A stretch of DNA of 64,000 nt, from positions 997,001-1,061,000 of the forward strand of contig NC_052622.1 in the NCBI RefSeq assembly GCF_016545825.1. The letters run 5' to 3'. Below, piece after piece: positions 60,665-64,000 of this stretch (the stretch's first letter is position 1; the number at the start of each line of letters is the position of its first letter). Below the pieces are notes generated by a model. It worked only from the letters and a program-made list of their open reading frames with translations, was not told the DNA's origin and ran no database searches. The translations under genes and the position numbers were made by a program. The DNA comes from Eucalyptus grandis. Taxonomy: Eukaryota; Streptophyta; Magnoliopsida; Myrtales; Myrtaceae.

Positions 60665-61429
60665 GAGAGAATTATAAAAAAAAAATCCTAAATTTATTGC
60701 AATTGGGTCAATTTACTCCTAAACCCATGAATACTGGCCAGACGATTGACGGGCTAACGTTGATGTGTCAATTTTTAATTTTTAGTTTTATTTTTTCAAA
60801 ATTTTAATTTTTTTTCCTTTGTTTTTTTTTCCCCATCTTCCTCCTTCCTCAAGCTGATCAGAGGCATGGGCCGATAGGGGCGAGCCTCGCCTAACCCCTT
60901 GCTAGATCTGGACACTCAGCCTCGCCCAATCATGGTGAGGGCGAGCTTTCGACCACCGGCAAGGTCAACCCTCGCCAGACCTAGCCATGGCAAGCCCAGT
61001 GATGGTGAGGCCGAGCCTCACCAAATTTGACGGGGCCTCAACATCGGCCTCACCAATGGTCGATGGGGGCGAGCCTCACCATTGGTTAGCGAGGCTAAGC
61101 TATGGTTAGTGGCGATCGGTCAAAGAAAGGAGGAAGAAGGGGAAAAAAAGAAAAACAACAAAAAGGAATATGTATATATATACATACATACATACATACA
61201 TACATATAAGAATTATTTAAAAATACAAAAAATATATTTAAAAATTGTCATGTCAAAATCCACAAGGTAGCCAACGCTAGTTGACATAAATGTCAATCGA
61301 CTCAATTTGACCAGATGAATTAAATTGTCATAATTGGAAAAGATTTATAACTCAATTGATTGAAAAATAAATTTAAAATTGAATTGACACAATTATAATA
61401 AATTTAATACCTTTATGGTAATTTTTACC
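60665..61429. mobile_element. Mutator-like element shared with unit D, copy in unit E
   Basis: 765 bp, homologous to 43160-44011, with flanks ATGTGTCAC/ACGTGCCAT (6 of 9 match). GC-rich interior with gcctcgcc-type repeats; includes a CATA microsatellite. Confidence 0.6.
61181..61206. repeat. (TACA)n microsatellite in the unit E Mutator-like element
   Basis: tacatacata repeated about six units. Confidence 0.85.
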
Positions 61430-61574
61430 ACGTGCCATTGATTATCCTTAAATGCCTGTCTCTCCAATCCCCTTCCAATTTAAGGCATCGCCTTGGAAAC
61501 ATGTCATCACTCACAAGCCCAGATGGAAGCTAGCTTCTCGGATGAAAAAAAGTTGGATCTCGTTGTTTGGGATG

Positions 61575-62155
61575 TGTCACGCCCCGAACCCCGAGACACG
61601 TGAACAACCCGCCATGGTCATGTAAATGTGATATTCCGAGGTAGTATCGCTGACCCCATTAATTTATTATGCGCATGCAGAACGTACTAAGAAACCCTTG
61701 ACAAAACTTACGGGATAGGAAAGTAGGAAAGCAAATCATTCAAAAACAAATATATTTTCATATATAATCATTCCAAAGTTTACATACAGCTAAAAATGGG
61801 TCAGTGACTATGTGCATAAAAAAAAAAAGGTCAGTTTGCACAATAAGGATCGGTCCACCAAAAAGAGGAACAGTTCTATGACTACTAGTCGAACTCGTTC
61901 GTCGATCCCACATCTTCCACATCTGATTGTACTGGATCTGGAGAAGATGGGTTGTCCACTCCACCATCAGGAAGGTCAACTACACCTTCACCCAAAATGG
62001 CATCCACCACAGCAAGTGGAATATCATAACTATCGAGTTGACCAATCCTAAAATCATTGGCCTCAAAACAGAACCATGCCTTAAACCTATGTGGCACCTT
62101 GACATCCACGATCTCCTGAATCCAGACGGTGGACCTGATCAGCTTGTAGACCTAA
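61575..62155 (-). mobile_element. Reversed 3' end of an LTR related to 6972-10514
   Basis: Starts TGTCACGCCCCGAACCCCGA, the reverse complement of the 10514 end, and matches it for about 170 bp (gcatgc..aa, acgggatag). Then unmatched sequence to the start of a second LTR. Confidence 0.6.
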
Positions 62156-64000
62156 TGTGACATCCCAGATTTTCAGTCATGTTTTCAATTGAATAAATCT
62201 GGCATTTCATTGACGCGTCAATAGGGCTGTTCTCAGAACTGATCATTCTAGAAATAACTAGATTATCTAGGGAAACCATTAAGAATTTTAAGGGAAATAG
62301 ACTTGAGCATTCGACCAGGAATCGGCTACTTGACCGTGTTAATCTTTAGAGGTCATTATGGCACATATATAAGTCGATTCGAGATCAAAGATAGGTTGGT
62401 TCGACGGAGATGTGTGGCTAATCGTGGGTGACACCACTAAATTGAAAAATTCCCGTCGACCAACACTAGACTGATTTTCTTATCATTTTGATATCCTGTG
62501 TCAATATATGAATTCTCGAGATTTTCACAACAATCGAGAGTTGTCATTGAGTTGAGTGGGTTCATTGTGACTCGAAGAAAATCGATCATTCATCATTTGC
62601 ATTGAAAAGTTCTGAAAGTTACCCGGTAGTCTAGGTTACGCTAAAAACGTGTCGAATGAAAATTAACCGTGAATTCAATCCTGATTTTAGAAATTGAAAG
62701 TTCTGTGGTGTCACGAGCTATTTTAAGAAAGTTGACTCAGTCTCAGAAGATTTTTCGGAGATTTCAAGATTTTTACGAAAAATCGGTACGGACGTCACGG
62801 AAAATTAACGGAAATTCGTATGGGCTGAATTTAAGCAAGTTTGGACTTTCAAGTCGAGCCTTTGAGTGTCAAGGGCTTTCAAAAAATTGTTTGGAATTTT
62901 TCTTCATCGAAATCGAATCTCAATTTGGGAAATTGAGTGAAGAAATTGAAATTTAATTGGTGAATTTCGAAATTGGAAAAAAAGGGCAGAATATTGGGGC
63001 TTCAATTTGATTATTTGGTGGATTATCTACGAGAAAGCAATTGGAGACTTGTAGGATAAGATTGAGGGCTTTTAAGGGGACATAAGGGATAAGTTTGGAG
63101 CCTATGGGAGACCAAACATTTAATGGACATATTTTGGCTTTGATTTTTCTCTCTCTCACGCAAGACAACCGCAAGCTTAGCCTCTCTCTCCCTTCTTCGT
63201 TGCTACTCATTTCCTTTTTGCCTTCGACGAAGCTCAGCTTTCATTTTCATTCCCTTTGCATTTTCATCCACCGAACCTCGTTGCTGCCATTTGTCTCACG
63301 TCTATCCTCCATGGGTCAAAGTTATTCAGCAAGAGCTGTGGTGTTAACTTCTTGAAGCCCACGAACGACCGAAGCCCTTCTTTTTCTTTCGGTTTTGTGC
63401 GTTGTTCAGCACCACTGATCAAAGCAACTCACGGCAGAAGCTACTCCATCCAGTGTTCTCGTTGCTCAACTCACGCCAGCACACCTCACGCTCGGTCAAT
63501 CAAAGCTCACTTTGCGCCCACGCCATGGACCTTGGAAGCTCCATCACTCCACCGATGTTCATCTTATCTCCGCTTGTTTCATCCTACCGAAGCAACACCA
63601 ACCCATGCGTCCACAGCTACCCTTCCCGATCAACAACAAGCCACTGAAGCCCCTTGGTTGACCTACAGCTCCTACGTGCGTCCAGTGAAGCTGCACGCGT
63701 CCAACGCCTCCTCCAGCGAAGCCTTCACGAGTAGCAGCTTCCAGCGAAGCCTTAAGCCAGCTGCCATCCAAGCCGCACGTTCCCTTCGCCCGCAGATCCT
63801 CAGCCCAAATATCTCAGAAGCCAGCAGCGACTTCTTTCCTTGTGCGGCCCAGTGTCTTTAGCCTAGCAAGCCCATCATCTTCTAGAATTCCAACAACTTT
63901 AGTCCAGCAATTGATCATTTTAGGTGACCCAATAACAGCCCGCGGTTTGGCATCTTCAAGCCCAATTCCCCGTAAGCCAGCCCAAGTTGATTAAGAGTAG
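62156..64000 (+). mobile_element. 5' part of a second related LTR, running off the window
   Basis: Starts TGTGACATCCCAG and aligns along its length with 6972-8640 (gcatttcrttg, ggtcattaygrcac and gtgggtgaya blocks). The C-rich region 63100-63900 with long open frames corresponds in position to the GC island at 7920-8630. Not a gene by any motif I recognise. Confidence 0.6.

Larger units (their letters stand above)
59241..61574. other. Spacer and 3' flank of an off-window fifth unit (E)
   Basis: Homologous to the 3' flanks of B, C and D up to the ggatg at 61570-61574, including the shared Mutator-like element. The exon 7 equivalent is not reached because LTR sequence interrupts. Implies another MADS copy to the right. 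Confidence 0.55.

Noticed and set aside
61885..62109. 74-codon acidic minus frame in the reversed LTR fragment
   Set aside because: No family recognised; it may be element sequence, but nothing supports a gene.
63256..63861. 201-codon plus frame near the right end
   Set aside because: Ser/His/Pro-rich, in the C-rich part of an LTR; no recognisable domain, and overlapping frames are also open.

Overview
This is plant nuclear DNA: AT-rich, intron-rich, carrying plant transposon families, with one recognisable host gene family. All recognisable host coding sequence, apart from a captured fragment inside a transposon, belongs to one kind of MADS-box gene. It is a type II MIKC gene of the SOC1/TM3 subfamily, closest in motif content to AGL42/AGL71/AGL72 (FYF clade), repeated head-to-tail on the minus strand. 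A woody dicot such as Eucalyptus or another Myrtaceae is my best guess, because large tandem SOC1-clade expansions are known there. That is inference and was not tested.

Layout. Four copies have start codons at 3981 (A), 22876 (B), 37512 (C) and 55042 (D), all on the minus strand. Each sits in a unit of roughly 13-15 kb once private insertions are removed. A unit holds a 3' flank, seven coding exons (185, 82, 62, 100, 42, 42 and 117 bp), an intron-bearing 5' leader, an upstream region and a plus-strand Ty1/copia relic. The relic shares one internal deletion junction in all four units, so the whole block was amplified together. Approximate units are A 1-6971 (gene 3' half off-window), B 10515-25860, C 25861-40550, D 40551-59590 and E from 59591 (only its 3' flank is in view).

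State of the genes. A is clean as far as seen (exons 1-2). B has a complete exon set but a 1-bp deletion in exon 1. C is open through exon 6 but has a stop as the first codon of exon 7, giving a predicted 171-aa M-I-K protein without the C-terminal SOC1 motif. D has stops in exons 2 and 5, a lost exon 7 acceptor and MADS-domain substitutions. So none of the three fully visible copies encodes a normal full-length protein.

Mobile elements record the history. A 3.5-kb LTR element with a 39-bp minisatellite (6972-10514) and a Mutator-like element (11503-12333) lie between genes A and B. A ~425-bp solo LTR in intron 1 is shared by C and D only. A Mutator-like element is shared by the 3' flanks of units D and E only. 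Private insertions include a truncated LINE and two SINEs in C, and a 526-bp TRIM, a further Mutator-like element and a 1579-bp hAT-type element in D. The hAT-type element carries two exons and an intron of an NHP2 (L7Ae-family snoRNP) gene. Together these support the order ((A,B),(C,(D,E))). The right end (61575-64000) is two LTR fragments in opposite orientation, related to the 6972-10514 element.
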